64,000 nt of DNA, from NCBI GenBank assembly GCA_049522755.1, contig JBEKNN010000014.1, forward strand, positions 1 to 64,000, read 5' to 3'. The position numbers were made by a program, and so were the translations under genes. Source of the stretch: PALSA-243 sp049522755. GTDB lineage: Bacteria > Acidobacteriota > Terriglobia > Bryobacterales > Bryobacteraceae. Below are positions 9,220 to 17,600 of the stretch, piece by piece. Each line of letters starts with the position of its first letter. Position 1 is the first letter of the stretch. The notes under the pieces are model-generated. The model ran no database searches and had not been told where the DNA came from. It worked only from the letters and a program-made list of their open reading frames with translations.

Positions 9220-10047
9220 ATGAGCGCTGCGCCCGAACAACGATACCTGTATTCCGGACACACCGTAGGGGCTTCGGCCCAATTCCACCGCCTCGACAAT
9301 GTGGAGAACCTGAACCATAGGGTCCCCGCGCTGGGCGCGAGCGTTCTTCCGGTGACGGGCGGCTTAGCCGTTGCCCACGTCGCCGACTATTCCTATGTCG
9401 TGGATCACCCGCGGCACAGGACCCTGCTGTCGGTCCGCCGCGTCGATTCCTCGGCCGAAGGCAGGGAGTACGGGGACCGTTTTGAAACCGAGGTGGGCGC
9501 GGAGGTTGAGTCCATCCGCGTGGTGGAGAAGCTCCATGTCGATTTCATCAAGTTCCACATGCTATCCACTCTGGAGAAGGGCAAGGCCGAACCGACGGTC
9601 TCGACCAGGGGTAACGAGATCGAAGGAATGCGCCTTGGCCGCGTGAAAGTGAAGCTGGTGCTGGATGAAGAGCCGCTCGAATTCTCTGGATCGAAAGAGC
9701 AGCTCGCCGCGTTCTATAAGAATAAGAGGGCGGATTACCACCTGGAACACTCATGGCGGTTCGGCACTCCGCCGGAGACGGATAAGCTCGCCTCACCATA
9801 CGGCATGCACACCTATTCGCTGGTGCGTGAGATCAAGCTGCAGGGCTCCGAAGTAGAGAAGCAGGGCATATCGGTGGAAGGGTATACCATCAGATGGAAA
9901 GGCTTCGGACGCATTGTACTCGGCGAGGTTGTGCTGCGGGGTAACAGCCGGCAGGTGACGCTGGTGCGGCTGGCGATGGGTTCCAGTGCGGGCGGTCCAG
10001 GGTCGATGGGCTGTGGCCAGACAAATGGACAGCTCGGCAGCAGCTAG
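9220..10047 (+). CDS. Unknown protein between anti-sigma factor and CHAT protease
   Basis: A 275-residue protein I do not recognise. It is preceded by a strong AAGGAG site and follows the anti-sigma gene by 16 bases, so it is surely co-transcribed. It has no signal peptide or membrane segment. It is rich in short charged beta-like stretches (GMRLGRVKVKLVLDEEPLEF, LVREIKLQGSEVE, GFGRIVLGEVVLRG) and ends in a Gly/Ser-rich tail. Position suggests it could be a regulator, substrate or effector of the CHAT protease. Its stop codon touches the left end of a MITE-like repeat. Function unknown. Confidence 0.8.
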   Translation: MSAAPEQRYLYSGHTVGASAQFHRLDNVENLNHRVPALGASVLPVTGGLAVAHVADYSYVVDHPRHRTLLSVRRVDSSAEGREYGDRFETEVGAEVESIRVVEKLHVDFIKFHMLSTLEKGKAEPTVSTRGNEIEGMRLGRVKVKLVLDEEPLEFSGSKEQLAAFYKNKRADYHLEHSWRFGTPPETDKLASPYGMHTYSLVREIKLQGSEVEKQGISVEGYTIRWKGFGRIVLGEVVLRGNSRQVTLVRLAMGSSAGGPGSMGCGQTNGQLGSS

Positions 10048-10134
10048 CGTTCACTTAGTGCAGGCGGATCAAGTCGCGGCGTTCACGCTCGTGTGAGCGC
10101 GCTTTGAATCGGGGGCGTTAGGTGAACAGTGTCG
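10047..10134 (-). repeat. MITE-like repeat, copy 1 (overlaps the CHAT start)
   Basis: On the minus strand this 88-base segment reads from CGACACTGTTCACCTAACG through AAGCGCGCTCACACGAG to GATCCGCCTGCACTAAGTGAACG. It matches the element at 18421-18531 almost base for base, apart from a 20-odd base difference in the central hairpin. The ends are inverted (ACTGTTCAC.TA and TAAGTGAAC). It fills the gap between the unknown gene and the CHAT gene and includes the GTG at 10122 taken as the CHAT start. Confidence 0.75.
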
Positions 10135-12575
10135 GGGTTAACGCTGCTGCGCTTCTCATTGCAGTCTCCATCGCGTCGTGCTCGCGGTTCGAATCGCCGG
10201 AGACGGCCTACCGCCGGGCTCAAACGGCATTCATAGCCGCCAGGCTCGACGAGGCGGCCTCCTACGCTGCCAGCGGCGCCTCCCGCTTCAGCAACGATCC
10301 AAACTCCCCGTGGTTTTGGAAATTCCGGCTCCTCGAGGCCGAAGCGCTCGCCGCCGAATCCAAGAATAAGGATTTGGAGAAGCTGCTCGGCGATCCGGTT
10401 CCTCCTCTTCCCGCCCTCGGACAATTGGAGGTCCGCCGCCTGATCGACCTTGCGCCCCTGCGACCCAGGGACGCGGCGGAGATTCTGCGCAAAGCCGGCG
10501 CCGCCGCGACCGATCCGGAACTCGAAATCCGCATCAAGCTGAGCCAAGGCATTCTCGCTTCCAAGGAAAGCGATGCGGGCGAGGCCTCGTTCCGCGCCGC
10601 TCTTGCAATCGCCGAGCGGTTGGGAAATCCCTATTGGCAGGCTAATGCGCTCAGCAATCTGTCATATTCGTTCAAGTTTCAGCAGCGCTATGAAGAGGCT
10701 CTCGATTTTGGGCTGCGCGCGCTCGCCGCAGCCGGTAAATTCCCGCGAGTGGCCGCACAGGCGCACGGCAATCTTGGCTCCGTCTATGGGTACCTGGGCG
10801 AGTTTGAAATGGCGTTCGAGCACGAGGGGAAGGCGGCGGAAATATTTGAAGCGATCGGCGCCCGCTACAACTGGATGACCGCTTTAGGCGAGCTTGGATT
10901 ACTGTACGACCGCCAGGACCAGTTCGCAAAGGCGATAGCCACTTACAAGCGCGCCTTCGAAATCGCCCTCGATCTGAATAACAAAAGGGAGGCCCAGCGG
11001 CTCGCCGGGAATCTGTCTTTGACCTGTCTCAAATCGAAACAGTGGGATGCGGCCGAGGAGTGGAACAATCGCGCCTTCAGCCTTGCCACTCAGAGCGATG
11101 CGCGATACCTGCTCCCTACCCGTGAGAGGAATCGGGCGTTGATCGCCTTTGAGCGAGGGCGCCCCGAGGAGGCGGCCCGTATCTGCGAGGAGTTACTCCG
11201 AACCGTTCGCGATCAGCCGGAAATTCGCTGGTCGGTCTATGACTTGTTGGGAAGGATCGACGTTGCCGGCAAGCGATTCGCGAAAGCCAATGCGGAGTTT
11301 GCCGCCGCGCTCAAGATCATCGAAGGGACACGATCGGATCTCAACGCCGCCCCCAATAGAATCACTCTGCTTTCGCGGCTGATTCCGTTTTACCAGGATT
11401 ATGTGGATGCTCTGGTCGATCAGAACGACGACGCCGGCGCGCTGCGCGTGGTGGAGTCAAGCCGGGCGCGCGTGCTGGCCGAACGGATGGGCCGTGCTCT
11501 GAAGCCGGAGCAATTCCCCAACCAGGCTGCGCTGCAGCAGTTCGCTCGGTCGAGCAAGTCGTCTCTGCTCTCATTTTGGTTTGCCCCCGACAGGTCGTTC
11601 GCGTGGTTGATCTCCGCGGGCGGCGTCCGCAGGTTCAGCCTGCCGCCCGCCGGCGAGGTGGAAGCGCTGGTCAGCCGTTATCGCCAGGTTGTGGAACACA
11701 ATCTCCCCGATCCTATTACTGCAAACGACCCATCCGGCGCGGCTCTCTGGAGCAAACTGTTGTTGACCGAAATCGCCCCGCAGATACCGCCGGGCAGCCG
11801 CTTGATCGTGATTCCGGACGGCCCTCTGCATCGCCTCAACCTGGAGACCATGATCAACCCCGCGCCGGCGCCGCATTACTGGATCGACGATGTGGAAATA
11901 GCCATCGCGCCTTCCATCGCCATCGCCGCATACAAGTCTCCTGCCGTTTCGAAGCATGTGCCCTCGCTGCTGCTGATCGGCGCGCCCGACTACGCGGGAA
12001 CGAATTACCTCACGCTTCCCAAGGCGGCCAGTGAGCTAAGCGACATCGAGTCGCATTTTCCGGGCGCCAATAAGAAGGTTTACAACGGCGCCCTGGCGTC
12101 TCCCGCCGCTTACGCCCAGGCCGGCCCCGGCGGTTTCTCGCTGATCCACTTCGCCGCGCACGCCGAGGCTAACGCCCAAATGCCGCTGGAATCGGCGATC
12201 GTTCTCTCGCCCCAGGGCGGCCAGGACAAGCTGTACGCGCGCGACGTAATCGACATCCCTATAAACGCCGATCTGGTGACGATATCCGCCTGCCGCAGCG
12301 CCGGCGCGCGGACCTATGCCGGCGAAGGTCTGATCGGCTTCGCATGGGCTTTTCTGCGAGCGGGTGCGCGCAACGTGGTCGCCGGCCTTTGGGACGTGAG
12401 CGATACCTCCACCGAAGCGCTGATGGACCGCTTCTACGCCGGCATCGCCTCCGGACAGGACCCGGTGAAGGCGCTACAGAGCGCCAAGCTGGCGTTATTG
12501 AAGGGCGATGTAGCTTACCGGAAGCCGTTTTACTGGGCGCCGTTTCAAGCGTACGTGGGCTCGGCGGCGCCGTAG
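10122..12575 (+). CDS. TPR-CHAT caspase-like protease, probable lipoprotein
   Basis: An 817-residue protein with a short hydrophobic N-terminus ending in IASC, a possible lipobox at Cys20. About 400 residues of tetratricopeptide repeats follow (for example NLGSVYGYLGEFEMAFEH and ELGLLYDRQDQFAKAIATY), then a C-terminal CHAT domain. The catalytic pair is His680 (LIHFAAHAEAN) and Cys724 (TISACRSAGAR), followed by the conserved GFAWAFLRAGARNVVAGLW and the ending FYWAPFQAYVG. CHAT domains are clan CD cysteine peptidases that cut protein partners. The predicted start is a GTG inside a MITE-like repeat, and the signal peptide has no positive charge, so the original N-terminus may have been altered. 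Fourth gene of the sigma/anti-sigma cluster. Confidence 0.88.
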   Translation: MNSVGVNAAALLIAVSIASCSRFESPETAYRRAQTAFIAARLDEAASYAASGASRFSNDPNSPWFWKFRLLEAEALAAESKNKDLEKLLGDPVPPLPALGQLEVRRLIDLAPLRPRDAAEILRKAGAAATDPELEIRIKLSQGILASKESDAGEASFRAALAIAERLGNPYWQANALSNLSYSFKFQQRYEEALDFGLRALAAAGKFPRVAAQAHGNLGSVYGYLGEFEMAFEHEGKAAEIFEAIGARYNWMTALGELGLLYDRQDQFAKAIATYKRAFEIALDLNNKREAQRLAGNLSLTCLKSKQWDAAEEWNNRAFSLATQSDARYLLPTRERNRALIAFERGRPEEAARICEELLRTVRDQPEIRWSVYDLLGRIDVAGKRFAKANAEFAAALKIIEGTRSDLNAAPNRITLLSRLIPFYQDYVDALVDQNDDAGALRVVESSRARVLAERMGRALKPEQFPNQAALQQFARSSKSSLLSFWFAPDRSFAWLISAGGVRRFSLPPAGEVEALVSRYRQVVEHNLPDPITANDPSGAALWSKLLLTEIAPQIPPGSRLIVIPDGPLHRLNLETMINPAPAPHYWIDDVEIAIAPSIAIAAYKSPAVSKHVPSLLLIGAPDYAGTNYLTLPKAASELSDIESHFPGANKKVYNGALASPAAYAQAGPGGFSLIHFAAHAEANAQMPLESAIVLSPQGGQDKLYARDVIDIPINADLVTISACRSAGARTYAGEGLIGFAWAFLRAGARNVVAGLWDVSDTSTEALMDRFYAGIASGQDPVKALQSAKLALLKGDVAYRKPFYWAPFQAYVGSAAP

Positions 12576-12717
12576 TAGGGCGTGGTTGTGCGAGTTTGCC
12601 GGCGGCGGCTGATGGTCGTCTATGGTGCGCCGGCAGCCGCGTGTTCTGCGGCGCTCAGGCTCCGGAGCACGAGCGTGCGCCTTGACCTGGCTGCATGAAC
12701 CCAGCCCCTTCTGTACA

Positions 12718-12782
12718 AGTTGTAGGGCGGACCCCCTGGTCCGCGCGGGTCCCCCTGGACCCGCTCTTCGCTCCGCAAAATC
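12718..12782 (+). repeat. Double-hairpin REP-like repeat, left copy
   Basis: A 65-base element of two tandem perfect hairpins with the same loop: GCGGACC-CCCT-GGTCCGC, then GCGGGTCC-CCCT-GGACCCGC. A tail CTCTTCGCTCCGCAAAATC follows. An identical copy in reverse orientation lies at 13206-13270. The two bracket a small gene of toxin-antitoxin type. Confidence 0.85.
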
Positions 12783-12805
12783 AGCCTCATGAAGCCGGTC
12801 TCCCG

Positions 12806-12923
12806 CAAATCTCCTCGGCCTCGGATGAGCCGCGCGAGAGATGTCACACGGCGCTCTACATTCGAGGAGACGGGTCAGTAATCCGCAATCGCACAGTAAT
12901 CGCACCGCGCTCTCGAACTGCAT
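12806..12923 (-). pseudogene. Possible remnant of a nucleotidyltransferase partner gene
   Basis: Directly after the 74-residue gene (stop and start share one base, TGATG) a frame begins MQFESAVRLLCDCG. This is the kind of opening seen in AbiEii-like or MNT-like nucleotidyltransferases that usually follow such small proteins. The expected glycine-rich GGxxxxxHG core is absent. The frame soon becomes low-complexity and runs into the repeat at 12718-12782. I read it as a deleted, inactive partner; the evidence is only the first 14 residues and the coupling. Confidence 0.3.
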
Positions 12924-13147
12924 CAGGAACGCCTGCGTGCAACGCCGCGGACGCGCTCCATCGCCGTGGATGCGCTTTCGAGTTTGCGGGCCCGCTCGGC
13001 AGGCGTGAGCCGCAATTGCTCAATCAGCAGCGTCATGTCGATGCCGTACTCTCGCGCGGCCTCAATGCGGCCGCCAGGCGCAGGGTGACGAAGGCGCTGC
13101 TCCGCACGCGCTAGTTGCTCCCCAGTTAGCGCCTTAAGTTCCGTCAT
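12923..13147 (-). CDS. Small antitoxin-like protein (partner of a lost nucleotidyltransferase?)
   Basis: A 74-residue charged helical protein. The segment AAREYGIDMTLLIEQLRLTP followed by AERARKLESA resembles small acidobacterial proteins encoded just before nucleotidyltransferase-like genes. The family has no function known to me. It lies alone between two inverted 65-base repeats, and the coupled downstream frame appears degraded. It may be an orphan half of a toxin-antitoxin-like pair. Coding status is supported by the family-like helix and not by much else. Confidence 0.5.
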   Translation of the reverse strand: MTELKALTGEQLARAEQRLRHPAPGGRIEAAREYGIDMTLLIEQLRLTPAERARKLESASTAMERVRGVARRRS

Positions 13148-13205
13148 CGCATGGTTCTACCGAATATTCGAAAGACTCCAACACGGGGCGATTGAGTGAC
13201 AGCCC

Positions 13206-13270
13206 GATTTTGCGGAGCGAAGAGCGGGTCCAGGGGGACCCGCGCGGACCAGGGGGTCCGCCCTACAACT
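13206..13270 (-). repeat. Double-hairpin REP-like repeat, right copy (inverted)
   Basis: Exact reverse complement of 12718-12782 over 65 bases. It ends seven bases before the stop side of the slipin gene, so it could also serve as a transcript-end hairpin for the minus-strand slipin operon. Confidence 0.85.
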
Positions 13271-13276
13271 GAATGG

Positions 13277-14152
13277 CTATTGCGGCCGCGCCCCCGCCAA
13301 CGAGGCCGTGGCCAGGCTTCCGCCGAGCCCCATGGTCTCTACCGCCGATGAGGGTACGATCACCATCGAGCCGCGCTCTTTGATCGCCTCATACAGCATG
13401 TTCATGGCGCGCAGATGCAGCGCCGTCGGGTTGTTCTGGTAGACCAGCGACGCTTGCGCGAACTTGTCCGCGATTTCGGTTTCCGCCTGCCCCAGAATGT
13501 TGCGGGCCTGGCGTTCGCGCTCGGCCTGCGCCTGCCGGGACATGGCGTCCTGCAGCTCCATGGGAATCTGTACGTCGCGAATCTCCACCGATTGCACGGT
13601 GATGCCCCATGGATTCGTTTTACTGTCGAGAATGCGCTGCAGCTCGAGGCCCAGCATCTCGCGCTCGGCCACCATCTGGTGCAGATCGTGGCGGCCAATC
13701 GATTCCCGCAGCGCCGTCTGCGCGCTCATGTCAACGGCTTGCGCAAAATCCTGCACCTCGAGGATCGATTTTTCGGCGTTCCATACCAGCCAGAACACGA
13801 TCGCGTCCACGTTCACCGGAACCGTGTCGCGCGTGAGCGTCGATTCGGCCGAGACGCCGGCCACGCGCACGCGTTGATCGACGTACCGGCTGATGGAATC
13901 GACCACGGGAATGATGTGGTAGAGCCCCGGCCCGCGCAGGCCGATGTAGCGGCCGAAGCGCAGCACCGCGACCTTCTCCCACTGGTTGGCCATGCGGATG
14001 GCGAAGAGGAAATAGAGTCCAATCAGGGCGCCGGCCAGCATGGGATACGGACTTTGCGCGGCGACAGTCAGCCCGGCGCCGGCGGTTATGGAGAGTATGA
14101 ACACCGCTAGACCAATGCGGCTGATGCGAGGGTCGAACGATTGTGAGCTCAT
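13277..14152 (-). CDS. Slipin / SPFH (band 7) membrane protein
   Basis: A 291-residue stomatin-like protein. Two hydrophobic segments lie near the N-terminus (IGLAVFILSITAGAGLTVAA and MLAGALIGLYFLFAI). The SPFH domain follows with WEKVAVLRFGRYIGLRGPGL, YVDQRVRVAGVSAES, TVPVNVDAIVFWLVW and ALRESIGRHDLHQMV, then the coiled region ERERQARNILGQAETE. Such proteins organise membrane microdomains, often with an NfeD partner; none is seen here. The ATG at 14152 lies four bases after the stop of the GntR regulator, so the two form an operon. A longer in-frame start at 14218 overlaps the regulator and is unlikely. Confidence 0.9.
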   Translation of the reverse strand: MSSQSFDPRISRIGLAVFILSITAGAGLTVAAQSPYPMLAGALIGLYFLFAIRMANQWEKVAVLRFGRYIGLRGPGLYHIIPVVDSISRYVDQRVRVAGVSAESTLTRDTVPVNVDAIVFWLVWNAEKSILEVQDFAQAVDMSAQTALRESIGRHDLHQMVAEREMLGLELQRILDSKTNPWGITVQSVEIRDVQIPMELQDAMSRQAQAERERQARNILGQAETEIADKFAQASLVYQNNPTALHLRAMNMLYEAIKERGSMVIVPSSAVETMGLGGSLATASLAGARPQ

Positions 14153-14156
14153 GGTG

Positions 14157-14573
14157 TTATCTCTTGTTTTTTGGGCGATCGGCGTAAGGATCATTGATTT
14201 GCTCCAGTAATTCTTCAACGGTGAAACCGGCGGAACCGGCGCGCGCGAGGAAATCGGAAACCAGCTGGCTCAACTGGCGCTGCCGCTCGGCGTCGGGACG
14301 CTTCGGCTTCTGGCGGCTGATGAAAGTGCCCGTGCCCTGCTGAGTTTCCAGAATGCCCCGAATTTCCAGCTCGCGGTAGGCGCGCATTACGGTGTTGGGA
14401 TTGATCGCCAGATCCACCGCCACCTGACGGACGGTGGGAAGCTGGTTGCCCGCGGCCAGCGATCCCGATGCCAGCGCGCCGGTCACCTGGTCGATAAGCT
14501 GCCGGTAGACCGGCACGCCGCTATCCGCATCCAGGCGGAAGGCGAAAGCGGCGCCGTTGCGTGTAGTGCTCAT
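14157..14573 (-). CDS. GntR-family regulator, YtrA subfamily
   Basis: A 138-residue regulator with an N-terminal winged helix: GVPVYRQLIDQVTGALASG, then LPTVRQVAVDLAINPNTVMRAYRELE and GTGTFI. The short C-terminal helical tail is typical of the YtrA subfamily, which has no large effector domain and usually controls adjacent membrane-protein genes. It is the first gene of an operon with slipin, four bases apart. A promoter with an interrupted palindrome lies directly in front of its ATG, so it probably represses itself and slipin. Confidence 0.9.
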   Translation of the reverse strand: MSTTRNGAAFAFRLDADSGVPVYRQLIDQVTGALASGSLAAGNQLPTVRQVAVDLAINPNTVMRAYRELEIRGILETQQGTGTFISRQKPKRPDAERQRQLSQLVSDFLARAGSAGFTVEELLEQINDPYADRPKNKR

Positions 14574-14578
14574 CTAGA

Positions 14579-14606
14579 ATCATAGTGTACTAGTTAAGTA
14601 ACACAA
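14579..14606 (-). promoter_or_regulatory. Promoter and palindrome of the GntR-slipin operon
   Basis: Read on the minus strand: a -35 TTGTGT (14606-14601), a 16-base spacer and a -10 TATGAT (14584-14579), only five bases before the ATG at 14573. Between and across the boxes is GTGTTACT-N5-AGTACAC (14604-14585), an almost perfect palindrome that suits a dimeric YtrA-type repressor. The spacing implies a leaderless or nearly leaderless mRNA. Confidence 0.55.
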
Positions 14607-14637
14607 TCAATCGGGTAAATGCCCGATCCGGCGGCAT

Positions 14638-14657
14638 GGCAGGCGAAAGCGCCTGCC
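14638..14657 (-). terminator. GGCAGGCG-AAAG-CGCCTGCC hairpin after the TonB receptor
   Basis: A perfect 8-bp stem with a four-base loop begins five bases beyond the stop of the receptor gene on the minus strand. There is no T-run, so it is a palindromic repeat with a possible transcript-end role. The same hairpin recurs at 21732-21751. Confidence 0.4.
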
Positions 14658-14661
14658 CCAC

Positions 14662-17600
14662 TCAGAAGTGAAATTTGATGGCGGCTTGAAGCAGGCGCGG
14701 AGCGGCGGCGCTTACCACGCTGCCAAAATTCGGATCGTTGATCTGCCCGTCCACCGCGGACGGGCCGTAGAACTGCGCGTGATTGAACACATTGAAAGCT
14801 TCGACGCGTATATCGATCGATTTCGATTCCGTGACCGGCATCGTCTTGCTGATCTGCATGTCGAAATTATTGATGCCGGGGCCGTAGAAGAAGCGGCGCG
14901 CCGCGTTGCCTAATTGCCCTAGCGTCTCCGGCGCGAAGAGACTGGTATTGAATTCAGGCCGGCCGTTGCGTGGGTTGGTATTGATATCGAGCGGCCCCGC
15001 GGTCATCTGCGGCGTGTCGAGCAGTTGGTTGTTGACGCCGTTGCCCAGCGTCCCGAGCAGAGACCGGTCCGAATCGTCGGACAGCGTCACGGGGAAGCCG
15101 GTGGTGAAGCGGGTTGTGCCGGAAAGGCTCCATCCCTCGGTCAGCCGGTTGCGCCGGAATAACTGGTCGAATGGCAGAGTATAGGTGTAGGTGGCCACGA
15201 AATTCTGCGTCATGTCCCACGAGGAAATCACGCGCGTGAGGGCCGCATTGAAGGGATTGGTCTGCTCTCCCAGATTCGACGCTTGATCGATGGATTTCGA
15301 ATAGGTGTAGCCCACCAGAACGGTGGTTCGCTTAGTGGCGGCAAATCGCAGGGTGGATTCCAGAGCGTTGTAAGCGGAATTGCCCACGGTCTTTTGGGCG
15401 GTGGTGGAACCGAAGTTAGGACCCAGGCCGACGCGAGTTCCCTGGTACACCTTGCCGGAGGCGGATGTGTAGACGGCGTCTTCGCCAAACGGCCCGCAGG
15501 TGGAGCTTCCAGGCGCCACCTCGCCCGGCTGGCTGAGACTCAGACACAGCGCGGGATTGCCCACATTCGTCGGAACCAGGACCAGCAGATGGTGGCCTTC
15601 ATTGCCCGCGTAGCTTACCGTCAACAGAGTATCTTTGCCGATCTGCCGTTGAATCGAAAGCATGTAATTCTCGGTATAAGGCACGCTGTTCCGGTAGTAG
15701 AAATAAGGGTCGGCGCCGATCGGAGTGACAGCCGCAAAATTGAACCCCGTGAATGGATTACTCGCAGAGACATTATGCGGCGGGAAGTTCAGTGGAAACG
15801 GATCGGTGTTCTGTGCGCCGTCGGCGGAGTTGATGAACGGCGTAGCGAACAGTGGCGGCTCCGGGCTGAGATAGTTGTATCCATAGGGAGGCACGCCATA
15901 CATGACTCCCGCCGATAATCCGGGAAAGGCCGTATAGAAGATGCCATAACTGGCGCGAATGCTGCTCTTACCCGGCTCGCCGAAGAGAGCTTTCAGGAGT
16001 CCATTGTCGAAGTGGGGAGAGTAGGCAAGGCCAAGCCTGGGAGCGAAGTTGTGGTACTGCGACGGCGTGAGAGTAGATGGAATGCCGGGATCGCCGGGTA
16101 CAACCAGTCCATTCATCGCGTTGGGATAGAGGATGGATTGCTCGCCCGGAACGATGGTCTGAAGCTGATTGTATTTTTCCCACCAGGGCATGATGAGATC
16201 CCAGCGCACGCCCACGTTGAGAGTCAGATTGCCGGTCGCCCGCCAGCTATCTTCCGCGAAGGCCGCACCGTAACGATTACGCAGATAGAAGTGTTGGCCC
16301 GTAGTCTGGGTATAATTACTCGGAAACCCTAAGAGAAAGTCCGCGAAGGCGGAGCCGGTTTCGGTCCCATCGATATTGAACGTTCCATTGAACGTCGCGT
16401 TGGGCGATTCATTGACCTGGTCGCCGTGGAACTGGCCGCCGAATTTGAGCGTATGAGCGCCGATCACTTTCGAGACTGTGTTACTTACATAGAGAGTGTT
16501 GTTCCATTCATCGACGTTGGTGATCGGGACGCCCATCACGAAGGACGGGAAGACGATATTCTCAACGCCTTCAAACTGGGGCGCCTGGACCACGATGCCC
16601 GGCGTGCCCGCGCCCGTCACGAAGCCTTGAGACTGAAGACTTACTCCGAGTCCCCCTTGCGGCTGGCCGATATTATTCGCATTTCGCAGAAGGCCAATGT
16701 GGAATTCGTTAACGGTGGCAGCGCCAAGCACCTTGGTATCGCCGATGGTAAGCATCTGCGCCTGGCCGATGGTTAAGGCATCGAAGCCTGGTATGCTGGC
16801 GCCGCCCTGACCGCCGGGATAGGGATTGTCGAGCCGGTAATTGTCGACGAAGTAGTAGAAAGAGAGTTGACCGATGCGCGTATTCGCATCGAGACGTGCG
16901 CCGGCCTTGTCATCCCGCACTGTCTCCGGATACGCGGAAGTGGCGAAGAGATCCGTCCCGATGTTGGGCTGCGGAATGTATTTCAAAAGATTGACCGCCG
17001 GCGCCGACCAGGCCCTGGCAGGAATGACGGCGTTTGGGAATACACAAGTGGACGTGTTGGAACAGCCGGGCGTGTAATATGGCTCGCCTTGAGAGACGCC
17101 GTAGGCCAGTTCCTGAGTAAGTAGTTTGGCGGTATAAGGTCCACTCACCGTTCCCGTCAACTGGCTCGCAATATCGCTAAGGTTTCCAGTGCGATCTTGC
17201 AGCGAAGGCACGGAAGTTTCAGGCGAAGCGATGCCTTCCACGGTGCGCGTTCCCTGATAGTCGGCAAAGAAGAATACCTTGTTCTTCTTGACCGGGCCGC
17301 CGACTACGCCGCCAAACTGATTCTGGCGGAATGCGCCGCGAGTGTTATCGAAGAAATTCCTCGCGTCCAGGCGAGTGTTACGCAGAAACTCGAACGCGTC
17401 GCCATGAAACGCATCGCTGCCGGACTTAGTCACGACGTTAATCATGCCGCCGTTATAATTTCCGTATTCGGGGTCGAAGTTGTTCGTCAAAACACGGAAC
17501 TGCTGGATAGAGTCAAGATTCGGGATGATCGAAGTTCCGCCGTTCATGTGCTCCTGCACGTCGATGGAATTCATCATGAATCCGTTGGACGATTCGCGCT

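Noticed and set aside
13415..14110. A 231-residue plus-strand frame opposite slipin
   Set aside because: Shadow frame; the SPFH protein and its coupled GntR gene explain the region.
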